A model generated the notes under the pieces. That model did not search any database. It was not told the origin of the DNA and saw nothing but the letters and a program-made list of their open reading frames with translations. From an uncultured Prevotellaceae bacterium (lineage in GTDB: Bacteria; Bacteroidota; Bacteroidia; Bacteroidales; Bacteroidaceae): a stretch of 64,000 nucleotides of DNA. Location of the stretch: NCBI GenBank assembly GCA_900543815.1, contig UQST01000001.1, forward strand, positions 1 through 64,000, in the 5' to 3' direction. Shown here one piece after another: positions 52,790 through 61,817 of the stretch (positions are counted from its first letter, which is position 1; each line of letters opens with the position of its first letter). Both the position numbers and the translations under genes were made by a program.

Positions 52790-54607
52790 ATGGATATCAT
52801 TCATCTTCTTCCCGACTCGGTGGCCAATCAGATAGCGGCCGGAGAGGTAGTACAGCGTCCGTCCTCCGTCATCAAGGAACTGATGGAGAACGCAGTGGAT
52901 GCTGGGGCTTCCCATATAGATGTGGTGATAACAGACGCCGGGCGCACCTCCATACAGGTCATCGATGACGGCAAGGGCATGACGCAGACTGATGCGCGGC
53001 TTGCTTTTGAGCGTCACGCAACCTCTAAGATCCGTCGGGTGGAGGACCTCTTCACCCTGCACACAATGGGTTTCCGTGGCGAGGCGCTGCCATCCATAGC
53101 CGCAGTGTCGCAGGTGAGGCTCAAGACGCGTGTGGCTGACAGCGAACTGGGAATCTCGCTCAGCATCGACGGTTCCGAGGTGGTGTCGCAGGAGATGTGC
53201 TCTTGCCCTGTGGGCTGCAACTTCGAGGTGCGCAATCTCTTCTACAATGTACCTGCACGAAGAAAGTTCCTCAAGTCCAACCAGACTGAGATGAACAATA
53301 TCGTGCAGGAGTATGAGCGTGTGGCTCTGGTCAACCCCGACATCTCATTCTCCCTCACTCATGGCGATACGCTCCTCTCTAAACTCGAGCGCGGAACGCA
53401 GCGAAGCAGGGTGGTGTCGGTCTTTGGCAAGAGGCTCGACAGCCAACTGCTTGATGTGCATGTGGAGACCTCGTTGGCCAACATAAAGGGCTTCGTGGGC
53501 AAGCCTGAGGCCGCCAGAAAGAAGAACGCAGCGCAGTACTTCTTTGTCAACGGCCGCTACATGCGCCATCCCTACTTCCATAAGGCGGTCATGGAAGCCT
53601 TCAATCATCTCATTCCCGAAGGCGAGCAGATACCATACTTCCTGTTCTTTGACATCGATCCCGCCAATGTGGATGTCAACATACACCCCACCAAGACAGA
53701 GGTCAAATTCGAGAACGAGTCGGCCATCTGGCAGATAATAGTGGCTGCGGTGCGTGATACGCTGGGTCGCTTCAACGCTATCCCCACCATCGACTTCGAC
53801 GTGGAGGGCAGGCCCGACATTCCTGTGTTTGACACAGAAGGACTCTCCTCGGTGCAGGCACCCCAGGTGCAGGTGGATGTGACCTACAATCCCTTCCACA
53901 GCCAGCCGCGCCAGCAGGCACCTGTTGACTGGCAGGCTCTCTACGAAGGGCTCGACCAGGCCCATGCCGCACCTGCCCCCGAGATTCCGGACGAGCAGCC
54001 GCAGGACAACCTTTTCGACGACGAGGAACTTGATACGGCCGACCGCAGCGTGGAGCACTTCCAGTTTCGCGGTCAGTATATCCTCACTGCCGTGCAGTCG
54101 GGACTGATGATTGTAGATCAGCACAGAGCACACGTGAGGGTGCTCTATGACAAATATATGCGCCAGATGGAGAGCAAGAACACCACGGGGCAGAGGCTCC
54201 TCTTCCCCGAGATGATCACTGTGTCGCCATCCGACAGCGTCATCCTGCAGCACATCACCGATGACCTCATGCTCATGGGCTTCGATATCAGCGATCTCGG
54301 TGGCGGCTCCTACTCCATCCAGGCGGTGCCAGCCGACCTGGGCGAGATGAATCCGGTGCCTGTGCTGACGCTGATGATAGAGACGGCCAAGGAAAAGGAT
54401 ACAGGCATGGAGCACGAGATGCGCCACCGCCTGGCGCTGGTGATGGCACGCAGCACTGCTGTGGTGACAGGCCAGTTGCTGTCGGTACACGAGATGGACA
54501 GCCTGATCAATGACCTCTTCCAGTGCACCAACCCCAATATGACGCCTACCGGCAAGACCATCGTCTCCATAGTGCAGCAGGCGCAGATAGACAAACTATT
54601 CGGTTGA
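52790..54607 (+). CDS. mutL: DNA mismatch repair protein MutL
   Basis: This 605-residue protein has the GHKL ATPase motifs (ELMENAVDAGA, DDGKGM, TMGFRGEALPSIA) and the transducer domain. The C-terminal dimerisation domain includes residues 443-454, DQHRAHVRVLYD. In endonuclease-type MutL this motif is DQHA(X)2E(X)4E; here the alanine is Arg, the first Glu is Val449 and the second is Asp454, so nicking activity is doubtful. It follows the 44-bp repeat array and precedes trpS by 31 bp. Confidence 0.95.
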   Translation: MDIIHLLPDSVANQIAAGEVVQRPSSVIKELMENAVDAGASHIDVVITDAGRTSIQVIDDGKGMTQTDARLAFERHATSKIRRVEDLFTLHTMGFRGEALPSIAAVSQVRLKTRVADSELGISLSIDGSEVVSQEMCSCPVGCNFEVRNLFYNVPARRKFLKSNQTEMNNIVQEYERVALVNPDISFSLTHGDTLLSKLERGTQRSRVVSVFGKRLDSQLLDVHVETSLANIKGFVGKPEAARKKNAAQYFFVNGRYMRHPYFHKAVMEAFNHLIPEGEQIPYFLFFDIDPANVDVNIHPTKTEVKFENESAIWQIIVAAVRDTLGRFNAIPTIDFDVEGRPDIPVFDTEGLSSVQAPQVQVDVTYNPFHSQPRQQAPVDWQALYEGLDQAHAAPAPEIPDEQPQDNLFDDEELDTADRSVEHFQFRGQYILTAVQSGLMIVDQHRAHVRVLYDKYMRQMESKNTTGQRLLFPEMITVSPSDSVILQHITDDLMLMGFDISDLGGGSYSIQAVPADLGEMNPVPVLTLMIETAKEKDTGMEHEMRHRLALVMARSTAVVTGQLLSVHEMDSLINDLFQCTNPNMTPTGKTIVSIVQQAQIDKLFG

Positions 54608-54638
54608 ACAGACAGATACAAGAATACAATAAACATAT

Positions 54639-55739
54639 ATGGAAACAAAACAGAAAATCATCCTGACGGGAGATCGCCCTACCGGCAAGTTGCATATAGG
54701 CCATTATGTGGGCTCGCTCCGTCGTCGTGTGGAGTTGCAGAACAGTGGTGAGTATGACAAGATTTACATCTTCGAGGCCGATGCTCAGGCTTTGACCGAC
54801 AATATAGATAACCCCGAGAAGGTGCGCCAGAACGTAATCGAGGTGGCACTGGACTACCTGGCGGCCGGTCTCGATCCCAATCGCAGCACCCTTTTCATAC
54901 AGAGTCAGATACCTGAGCTGTGCGAACTCTCGTTCTACTTTATGGACATGGTGAGCGTGAGCCGCCTGCAGCGTAACCCTACGGTGAAGACTGAGGTGAA
55001 GATGCGAGGCTTCTCCGGCGACAGCATCCCCGTGGGTTTCTTCACCTATCCTATCAGCCAGGCTGCCGACATCGCCCTCTTCAAGGCCACCACGGTACCT
55101 GCCGGTGAAGACCAGGAACCCATGTTGGAGCAGTGCCGCGAGATAGTGCGCCGCTTCAACAATATCTATGGCCCCACCCTGGTGGAACCTGAGATTCTGC
55201 TGCCCAACAATGCCGCCTGCCTGCGTCTGCCCGGTACGGACGGCAAGGCCAAGATGAGCAAGAGCCTGGGCAACTGCATCTACCTGAGTGACTCGGCCGA
55301 TGAGGTGTGCCGCAAGGTGAAGAGCATGTACACCGACCCCACGCATCTGCAGGTGAGCGACCCCGGTCACCTTGAAGGTAATGCCGTGTTCACCTACCTC
55401 GATGCGTTCGCTACCGACGAAATGGTGCATTGCTGCATGAAGGACTATGAAACGTTGCAGGAGATGAAGGACCACTATACACGTGGCGGTCTGGGCGACA
55501 TGAAATGCAAGAAGTTGCTGATGAACATCCTGCAGGACACCTTGGAGCCCATCCGTCAGCGCCGTGCAGAGTTCGAAAGTGACATCCCCGCCGTATATGA
55601 CATCCTCAAGCAGGGCTGTGAGAAGGCCCGCGAGGCTGCCGTGGAGACCATGGACGAGGTGCGCCGCGCCATGAAGCTCAACTACTTCGAGGACGCCGCC
55701 CTCATCAGTTCACAGTCAGAGCGTTTCGGTACCAAGTAA
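54639..55739 (+). CDS. trpS: Tryptophanyl-tRNA synthetase
   Basis: This 366-residue class I synthetase has the HIGH motif in GKLHIGHYVGS and the KMSKS motif in GKAKMSKSLGN. Length and the LPGTDGKAKMS context fit bacterial TrpRS. It follows mutL by 31 bp. Confidence 0.96.
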   Translation: METKQKIILTGDRPTGKLHIGHYVGSLRRRVELQNSGEYDKIYIFEADAQALTDNIDNPEKVRQNVIEVALDYLAAGLDPNRSTLFIQSQIPELCELSFYFMDMVSVSRLQRNPTVKTEVKMRGFSGDSIPVGFFTYPISQAADIALFKATTVPAGEDQEPMLEQCREIVRRFNNIYGPTLVEPEILLPNNAACLRLPGTDGKAKMSKSLGNCIYLSDSADEVCRKVKSMYTDPTHLQVSDPGHLEGNAVFTYLDAFATDEMVHCCMKDYETLQEMKDHYTRGGLGDMKCKKLLMNILQDTLEPIRQRRAEFESDIPAVYDILKQGCEKAREAAVETMDEVRRAMKLNYFEDAALISSQSERFGTK

Positions 55740-55810
55740 ATTCTTTTACTCTCCCTGCCTGTTGCTTTTGCAGATGGATTCCGTCTGGCGGGGTGGGGGA
55801 GGATAGCAAT

Positions 55811-55858
55811 AAGCCGGTGGCAAACCCATTCAAGATAGGGCAGGCCACCGGCTTTTCC
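55811..55858 (+). terminator. Terminator after trpS
   Basis: A 10-bp stem AAGCCGGTGG (55811-55820) with 55845-55854, followed by TTCC. The loop is 24 nt. Confidence 0.6.
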
Positions 55859-55939
55859 TGCTTCCAATGGCTTCGCTTTGACGGACAAGAAAATTGTTAG
55901 GGGCGATGAAGCGGAACGCGCAGACTGTTAGTAGAACTT

Positions 55940-56086
55940 CTTTGGACAAAGGGGATGGGGCTTGGCGGCATTTTGGAGAGTCTTTCTTTGAGCAAAGGGA
56001 CGTCCTTTGTTGGTGATTTGGAGATTTTTCTTTGGACAAAGGACTGGGTCTTGTCAGCGATTTGGAGAGCTTTCTTTGGACAATGG
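55940..56086. repeat. 44-bp composite array between trpS and purB
   Basis: CTTTGRRCAAWGG occurs at 55940, 55986, 56030 and 56074 (spacings 46, 44, 44). Between copies, TTGTYRGYGATTTGGAGA occurs at 56007 and 56051, with a weaker match near 55962. On the minus strand the unit reads CCTTTGTCCAAAG, the same core as the array at 61374. Confidence 0.85.
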
Positions 56087-56238
56087 AGAGGAATGCGCGG
56101 AAACGTCTGTTGTGTTCTTTGCCCCGATGAAACAGAATATGCAGGATGCATGAGCAGGATTGTAGGGTCGGTGTCCCAGGTCGAGTTGAACCGTAGGGTC
56201 CGCTCTGCGAACAGACGGAAAACGTTGGCCCGGAAAAC

Positions 56239-56316
56239 GAAACGCGGTGCATGCGCCGACTCAGTGCGCTGCGATGGTCATCGCAGCACGCTGCATCAAG
56301 CATCGCAGCGCAATGC
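56239..56316. repeat. Palindrome array E: four 12-bp cores, 22-bp spacing
   Basis: Cores at 56239 (divergent), 56261 (TCAGTGCGCTGC), 56283 (GCAGCACGCTGC) and 56305 (GCAGCGCAATGC), followed by GCTTTTTGAAGCAAAATG, like the flank of array C. The remainder of the 1-kb gap 55740-56773 (notably 56330-56690) shows no gene I can support. Confidence 0.9.
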
Positions 56317-56725
56317 GCTTTTTGAAGCAAAATGCTGCCCCCTTGGTTGGAGAATCGTGGTCGGCACACCCGAAGGCGGTGGGGCAGTGCTGCAACTGAC
56401 CCGTGTTGCCTTGTTGTGACACCTGAAGAAGACCAACGAATCCCTTTCCCTGCCCATAGCCAAGGCTCCGTGCTGGTTTCGCATGGCCAAGCCTTTGTAC
56501 CCCAGCTGTTTTCCTTCTTCTTGTACTGGCCTTTGCCCAGTCTGTCATACAGTTCAGAACAGCGGCGACTGCCCCGATTCTCGGTGTCCGACTCTCGCAT
56601 CGGTATTCCTTCTGATGGCATCCGGCATTTTCCGCCATAGTGCCAAGTGGGTCTTAAGAGAGGTTAATCTCTCCTCTTCTGCTCTATTTCTTTGCTCTTA
56701 TGTGTGTTGTGAAACGAAAAAGCCG

Positions 56726-56733
56726 TATCTTTG
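56726..56733 (+). promoter_or_regulatory. -7 box (TATCTTTG) of purB
   Basis: TATCTTTG lies 40 bp before the purB ATG. A TGTG at 56701-56704, 21 bp upstream, is one mismatch from the -33 consensus. Confidence 0.55.
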
Positions 56734-56773
56734 CGGCGTAATACGTAAGAACATAAAAGTTAGTCTGTCTTAT

Positions 56774-58120
56774 ATGGAGTTGGATTTGTTGACAGCGATA
56801 TCGCCCGTTGATGGCCGCTATCGCGGAAAGACCGAGCCGCTGGCCGCCTATTTCTCAGAGTATGCCTTGATACGTTATCGCGTGCGGGTTGAAGTGGAGT
56901 ACTTCATTGCCCTGTGCGAGTTGCCGCTTCCCCAGCTGGCATCCTTCCCTCAGGAGCTCTTCCCGAAGCTGCGTGCCATCTATCAGGCATTCAGCGAAGA
57001 GGGTGCTGCCAGAGTGAAGTCTATCGAGCAGGTGACCAATCACGACGTGAAGGCAGTGGAGTACTTCCTCAAGGAGCAGTTCGATGCCATCGGTGGCCTC
57101 GATGCATTCAAGGAGTTCATCCATTTCGGTCTCACCTCCCAGGATATCAACAACACCAGCGTGCCCATGAGCGTCAAGGAGGCTCTGGCAGAAGTCTATC
57201 TCCCCATGATGGAGGAACTGGTAGGCCAGCTGGAGCAGTATGCCCAGGAGTGGGACAATGTGCCCATGTTGGCCAAGACACACGGCCAGCCCGCCAGCCC
57301 TACACGCTTGGGCAAGGAGGTGATGGTCTTTGCATACCGTCTCCGCAGGCAGATTGACATGTTGCGCCAGTGCCCTTTGACTGCCAAGTTCGGCGGTGCC
57401 ACCGGCAATTTCAATGCCCACCACGTGGCCTACCCCCAGTATGACTGGCGCCAGTTTGCCAACAGCTTCGTGGCCGACAAACTGGGTCTCGAGCGCGAGC
57501 AATATACCACACAGATCAGCAATTACGACTGCCTGGCCGCTGTCTTCGATGCTCTGAAGCGCATCAACACCATCATCATCGACCTCGACCGCGATTTCTG
57601 GCAGTACGTATCCATGGAATATTTCCGGCAGAAGGTGAAGGCCGGTGAGGTGGGCTCCAGTGCGATGCCCCACAAGGTCAACCCCATCGACTTCGAAAAC
57701 AGCGAGGGCAACCTGGGCGTGGCCAATGCCCTGCTCACACATCTGGCAGGCAAGCTGCCCGTGAGCCGCCTGCAGCGCGACCTGACAGACAGTACGGTGC
57801 TCCGCAATATAGGTGTACCCATGGGTCACATGCTCATCAGCATACAGAGCACACTCAAAGGCTTGCGCAAGCTGGTGCTCAATGCCGATGCCATCAACCG
57901 CGACCTGGACAACTGCTGGGCTGTTGTGGCCGAGGCCATACAGACCATCTTGCGCCGCGAAGCCTACCCCCATCCCTATGAGGCGCTCAAGGCACTCACC
58001 CGCACAGGCAAGGGCATCAGCCACGAGACCATACAGAACTTCATTGAGGAGCTGAATGTGAGCGAGTCCGTAAAGGATGAACTCCGTGCCATCACGCCCC
58101 ACACTTACACAGGAATATAA
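56774..58120 (+). CDS. purB: Adenylosuccinate lyase
   Basis: This 448-residue enzyme acts twice in purine synthesis, releasing fumarate from SAICAR and adenylosuccinate. The fumarase/aspartase-family signature SSAMPHKVNPIDFENSEGN is present. The N-terminus MELDLLTAISPVDGRYRGK is typical of the E. coli-like PurB; the frame is open 97 codons upstream but that region is intergenic. The next gene follows after 56 bp. Confidence 0.96.
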   Translation: MELDLLTAISPVDGRYRGKTEPLAAYFSEYALIRYRVRVEVEYFIALCELPLPQLASFPQELFPKLRAIYQAFSEEGAARVKSIEQVTNHDVKAVEYFLKEQFDAIGGLDAFKEFIHFGLTSQDINNTSVPMSVKEALAEVYLPMMEELVGQLEQYAQEWDNVPMLAKTHGQPASPTRLGKEVMVFAYRLRRQIDMLRQCPLTAKFGGATGNFNAHHVAYPQYDWRQFANSFVADKLGLEREQYTTQISNYDCLAAVFDALKRINTIIIDLDRDFWQYVSMEYFRQKVKAGEVGSSAMPHKVNPIDFENSEGNLGVANALLTHLAGKLPVSRLQRDLTDSTVLRNIGVPMGHMLISIQSTLKGLRKLVLNADAINRDLDNCWAVVAEAIQTILRREAYPHPYEALKALTRTGKGISHETIQNFIEELNVSESVKDELRAITPHTYTGI

Positions 58121-58176
58121 GATAGACAAGAGAGATAATAGTATTTTTAGAGAAACGCTAAAGCACTGAAAACACA

Positions 58177-59664
58177 ATGAGTACTGAAGACGAAAGCTGG
58201 AAGGAGAAGTTCTCCGAAGGCACAGAGGGTAAAGCCCGTGAGGGCTATCGCCCTTCAAATGGTGACAACAACACAGACGAGAAGAAGATGGGTGCCAATG
58301 GACGCGTGCTGCGCCCCCGTATCGCCCGTCCTGCATACAGCAGCAATGCTTCCCGCGATACACAGACAAGGAGTTATCAGCCTGGCGCAACCCGTGAGGG
58401 AGGCTATCAGCCCCGCCAGCAGGGTGAGGGTGGCTACCAGCAGCGCCCCCGCTTCCAGCGCGAGGGCGGCTACCAGCCAGGCCAGACCGGTGAGGGTGGC
58501 TACCAGCAGCGTCCCCGCTTCCAGCGTGAGGGCGGCTACCAGCCCCGCCAGCAGGGTGAGGGTGGCTACCAGCAGCGTCCCCGCTTCCAGCGTGAGGGAG
58601 GCTATCAGCCCCGCCAGCAGGGTGAGGGTGGCTATCAGCAGCGTCCCCGCTTCCAGCGTGAGGGCGGCTACCAGCCCCGCCAGCAGGGCGAGGGTGGCTA
58701 TCAGCAGCGTCCCCGCTTCCAGCGTGAGGGCGGCTTCCAGTCCCGCCAGCAGGGCGAGGGTGGCTATCAGCCCCGAGCACGCCAGCCTCGTGAGGGCGGC
58801 TACCAGCCCCGTCAGCAGGGAGGCTATCAGCAGAACCGCTTCAATGGTGGCGGCAACCGCCGTCAGCGCACTGCCGACTACAATCCTCATGCCAAGTACA
58901 GCATGAAGAAACAGATAGAGTACAAGGAGACACACGTTGATCCCGATGAGCCAATCCGCCTCAACAAGTATCTCGCCAATGCAGGGGTGTGCAGCCGACG
59001 CGAGGCTGACGAGTTCATAGCAGCAGGCGTAGTGAAGGTCAATGGCGAGATAGTGACCGAGCTGGGCACTAAGGTGAAGCGCTCAGACGTGGTGCACTTC
59101 CATGACCAGCAGATAAGCATCGAGAAGAAGGTGTATGTGCTGCTCAACAAACCCAAGGACTATGTGACCACCAGCGATGATCCCCAGAACCGCAAGACCG
59201 TCATGGACCTGGTCAAGGATGCATGCCGCGAGCGCATCTATCCTGTGGGCCGCCTCGACAGGAACACTACGGGTGTGCTGCTGCTGACCAACGATGGCGA
59301 ACTGGCCAGCAAGCTCACGCATCCCCAGTACCTCAAGAAGAAGGTATATCACGTATGGCTTGACAAGAACGTCACGGCAGCCGACATGCGCCTTATCGCT
59401 GACGGCGTGACTCTGGACGATGGCGAGATACGTGCCGATGCAATAGAGTATGCCAGCGAGACTGATCGCAAGCAGGTGGGCATCGAGATCCACTCTGGCC
59501 GCAACCGCATCGTGCGCCGCATCTTTGAGAGCCTCGGCTACAAGGTGCTCAAGCTTGACCGCGTGTTCTTTGCCGGTCTGACCAAGAAGAATGTGCGTCG
59601 CGGAGACTGGAGATTCCTCACAGAGCAGGAGGTGAACATGCTTCGCATGGGTGCATTTGAATAA
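58177..59664 (+). CDS. RluB/RsuA-family 23S rRNA pseudouridine synthase with long disordered N-terminus
   Basis: This 495-residue protein has an S4 RNA-binding domain at about 259-310 (IRLNKYLANAGVCSRREADE) and a pseudouridine synthase domain with catalytic Asp361 in GRLDRNTTGVLLL. The C-terminal motif GRNRIVRRIFESLGY is conserved. The first 255 residues are low complexity and contain five 22-residue repeats of GEGGYQQRPRFQ and REGGYQPRQQ. Such Gly/Tyr/Gln/Arg-rich tails are typical of RNA-binding disordered regions. It is followed by asnS behind a structured leader. Confidence 0.93.
   Translation: MSTEDESWKEKFSEGTEGKAREGYRPSNGDNNTDEKKMGANGRVLRPRIARPAYSSNASRDTQTRSYQPGATREGGYQPRQQGEGGYQQRPRFQREGGYQPGQTGEGGYQQRPRFQREGGYQPRQQGEGGYQQRPRFQREGGYQPRQQGEGGYQQRPRFQREGGYQPRQQGEGGYQQRPRFQREGGFQSRQQGEGGYQPRARQPREGGYQPRQQGGYQQNRFNGGGNRRQRTADYNPHAKYSMKKQIEYKETHVDPDEPIRLNKYLANAGVCSRREADEFIAAGVVKVNGEIVTELGTKVKRSDVVHFHDQQISIEKKVYVLLNKPKDYVTTSDDPQNRKTVMDLVKDACRERIYPVGRLDRNTTGVLLLTNDGELASKLTHPQYLKKKVYHVWLDKNVTAADMRLIADGVTLDDGEIRADAIEYASETDRKQVGIEIHSGRNRIVRRIFESLGYKVLKLDRVFFAGLTKKNVRRGDWRFLTEQEVNMLRMGAFE
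58393..58821 (+). repeat. 66-bp coding tandem repeat (22 residues)
   Basis: GEGGYQQRPRFQ occurs at residues 83, 105, 127, 149 and 171, exactly 22 apart, with REGGYQPRQQ between. The repeat keeps several long open frames on both strands, which are artefacts. Confidence 0.95.
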
Positions 59665-59673
59665 TAACATTAG

Positions 59674-59758
59674 GGTTTGAGGTTTTAAGGATAGAGGTCA
59701 CTTCGCTCTTCGGGGAATGCCCCAGAGCGTTGGCCGTGGTCCTTGAAACCTCAGAACC
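59674..59758 (+). ncRNA. Structured leader upstream of asnS
   Basis: GAGGTTTTAAGGA (59679-59691) pairs along its full 13 bp with 59740-59752 (one G-U pair). Inside it, CGCTCT pairs with AGAGCG around an inner GGGG/CCCC stem (59704-59729). The outer stem could extend a few pairs further. There is no T tract, so it is not a simple terminator. It may be a regulatory leader of asnS. T-box features were not recognised. Confidence 0.6.
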
Positions 59759-59780
59759 TTTAATACCAAACAATCCTAAG

Positions 59781-61202
59781 ATGAAAAGGACAAGGATAGC
59801 CGACGCACTGAAGCGCACTGACTTCGGTGCCGAGATTAACGTGAAGGGATGGGTGCGCAGCAAGCGCGGCAGCAAGGGAATCTTCTTTGTGGCCATGAAC
59901 GACGGCAGCACCATCAAGAATGTGCAGGTTGTGGGCGACGATGCAAAGTTTTCCGAGGACACACTGCGCCGCATCACTACGGGTGCCTGCCTGAGTGTGA
60001 CAGGCACTTTAGTAGAGAGCCCTGCTGCAGGTCAGGCCAGTGAGATACAGGCCACAGCCATCGAGGTGCTGGGAGACTGCGACAACACTTACCCCTTGCA
60101 GAAGAAAGGAGCCAGCTGGGAATACCTCCGCACGGTGGCACACTTGCGTCCCCGCACCAACACCTTTGGCGCTGTGTTCCGTATCCGACACAATATGGCC
60201 ATGGCCATTCACAGCTATTTCCACCAGCACGGATTCTACTACTTCCACACTCCTCTCATTACAGCCAGCGACTGTGAGGGGGCCGGACAGATGTTCCAAG
60301 TGACCACCAAGAACCTCTACGACCTTAAGAAGGACGAGAACGGAAGCATTATCTACAGCGATGATTTCTTTGGCAAGCAGGCTTCTCTCACTGTGAGCGG
60401 ACAGCTTGAGGGCGAACTGGCAGCCACGGCACTGGGCTCCATCTACACCTTCGGCCCCACCTTCCGTGCCGAGAACAGCAATACTCCCCGTCACCTGGCC
60501 GAGTTCTGGATGGTAGAGCCCGAGGTGGCTTTCATTGACCTGCCCGAACTGATGGACCTCGAAGAGGACTTCATCAAGTTCTGCGTTAGGTGGGCATTGG
60601 ACAATTGCCGCGAAGACCTGGAGTTCCTAAACAAGATGGTTGACAAGGGTCTTATCGCGCGTCTTGAGAGTGTGCTCTCTACGGAGTTCGTCCGACTGGA
60701 CTATACCGAGGGTATCAAGATACTCCAGGAGGCCATCGAGGCAGGCCATAAGTTCGAGTTCCCCTGTGCGTGGGGCGACGATCTGGCCAGCGAGCACGAG
60801 CGCTACCTGGTGGAGGAGCACTTCAAGCGCCCTGTCATCATGACCCACTACCCTAAGAAGATCAAGGCGTTCTATATGAAGATAGACGACCAGAAGCCCG
60901 TGCTCAACGGTGTGGAGCAGGAAGAGACCGTACAGGGTACCGATGTTCTCTTCCCCCAGATAGGCGAGATCATCGGCGGCTCAGTTCGTGAGGAGAGCTA
61001 TAGCAAACTGATGCACGAGATAGAGGACCGCAACATCCCCATGAAGGATATGTGGTGGTACCTCGACACGCGCAAGTACGGAAGCTGCCCCCACGGCGGT
61101 TTCGGTCTCGGTTTCGAGCGCCTGATTCTCTTCGTGACAGGCATGCAGAACATCCGCGACGTGATTCCCTTCCCCCGCACACCCAAGAACTGCGAATTCT
61201 AA
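59781..61202 (+). CDS. asnS: Asparaginyl-tRNA synthetase
   Basis: This 473-residue class II synthetase has the N-terminal OB-fold (VKGWVRSKRGSKGIFFVAMN) and the catalytic domain with motif 2 (FRAENSNTPRHLAEFWMVEPE) regions and motif 3 (GGFGLGFERLILF). The ATG at 59781 is chosen; the 17-codon extension overlaps the structured leader. A strong terminator follows. Confidence 0.96.
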   Translation: MKRTRIADALKRTDFGAEINVKGWVRSKRGSKGIFFVAMNDGSTIKNVQVVGDDAKFSEDTLRRITTGACLSVTGTLVESPAAGQASEIQATAIEVLGDCDNTYPLQKKGASWEYLRTVAHLRPRTNTFGAVFRIRHNMAMAIHSYFHQHGFYYFHTPLITASDCEGAGQMFQVTTKNLYDLKKDENGSIIYSDDFFGKQASLTVSGQLEGELAATALGSIYTFGPTFRAENSNTPRHLAEFWMVEPEVAFIDLPELMDLEEDFIKFCVRWALDNCREDLEFLNKMVDKGLIARLESVLSTEFVRLDYTEGIKILQEAIEAGHKFEFPCAWGDDLASEHERYLVEEHFKRPVIMTHYPKKIKAFYMKIDDQKPVLNGVEQEETVQGTDVLFPQIGEIIGGSVREESYSKLMHEIEDRNIPMKDMWWYLDTRKYGSCPHGGFGLGFERLILFVTGMQNIRDVIPFPRTPKNCEF

Positions 61203-61297
61203 GAACAGCATCTGTTCCCGCCCACTTCCTCGCGAGGGAAGCCTTAGGGAACTGGCACCAGTGGCATGACAGCCAGTTTGGTGAAGCAAAGAATATT

Positions 61298-61352
61298 CCC
61301 TCTCCCATCCACCTTCCTTCAAGGAGGCCTGGGAGAGGGCTTCTTTGTTTTT
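61298..61352 (+). terminator. Terminator after asnS
   Basis: CCCTCTCCCA (61298-61307) pairs with TGGGAGAGGG (61330-61339), with an inner CCTT/AAGG stem, followed by CTTCTTTGTTTTT. Confidence 0.85.
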
Positions 61353-61373
61353 CCCGCCAGTCTCCACCGCTTT

Positions 61374-61672
61374 GCCCAAGGGGCTAAAGTGTTTCATCCC
61401 AACGTGTTCCAATGTTTTGTCCAAAGGTTTCCAGATTTCCGTTCAAAAGCCTTCTCTGCTTCGTCCAAAGCCCCGAATTGTTTCGCCCAAAGTCCTTCTG
61501 AGTTTTGTCTAATGGTCTTCGTCCTTTCGGCAGAAAGCTTCCTTCGCATCGTCTGGTAGTCTAAGGCGTGTTGTTCAAAAACCGTCCTCCGCTTTGCCTG
61601 ATAGTCTAAGGCGTTCTGTCTAAAAGCCTATGGTGTCTCGTCCAAGAGCCTTCTTCGCTTCGTCAAAGGCTT
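61374..61672. repeat. Degenerate 22-bp array, about 14 units
   Basis: The motif (T)TTNGTCCAAAGCC and variants recurs with the G of GTCC at 61419, 61441, 61463, 61485, 61507, 61529, 61551, 61573, 61596, 61618, 61640 and 61662. Every step is 22 bp except one of 23. Two further degenerate copies precede it near 61374 and 61397. Single copies are poorly conserved; the spacing is what stands out. Confidence 0.88.
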
Positions 61673-61817
61673 GAAATGCGTGAACTCAATGTCTTTGCTC
61701 GTTTTCGCCAAAATCTTTCCTGGGGGGCAGAGGCTCTTTGGGGGAGGGAAGCCGGCGGGGCGGATATCCTTGTGCAGGCGATGGACGTGGTAATGGCAGT
61801 ATGGCCGTATGAAAAAT

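Noticed and set aside
56332..56640. Frames on both strands in the trpS-purB gap
   Set aside because: No similarity to any family; codon use unlike the neighbouring genes; overlaps palindrome array E on the minus strand.
56855..58780. 641-residue minus-strand frame over purB and the next gene
   Set aside because: It is a shadow of purB and of the repetitive coding region; its translation is low-complexity and lacks any domain.
59674..59758. T-box riboswitch before asnS
   Set aside because: No T-box consensus or terminator/antiterminator pair was recognised, so only a generic structured leader is claimed.
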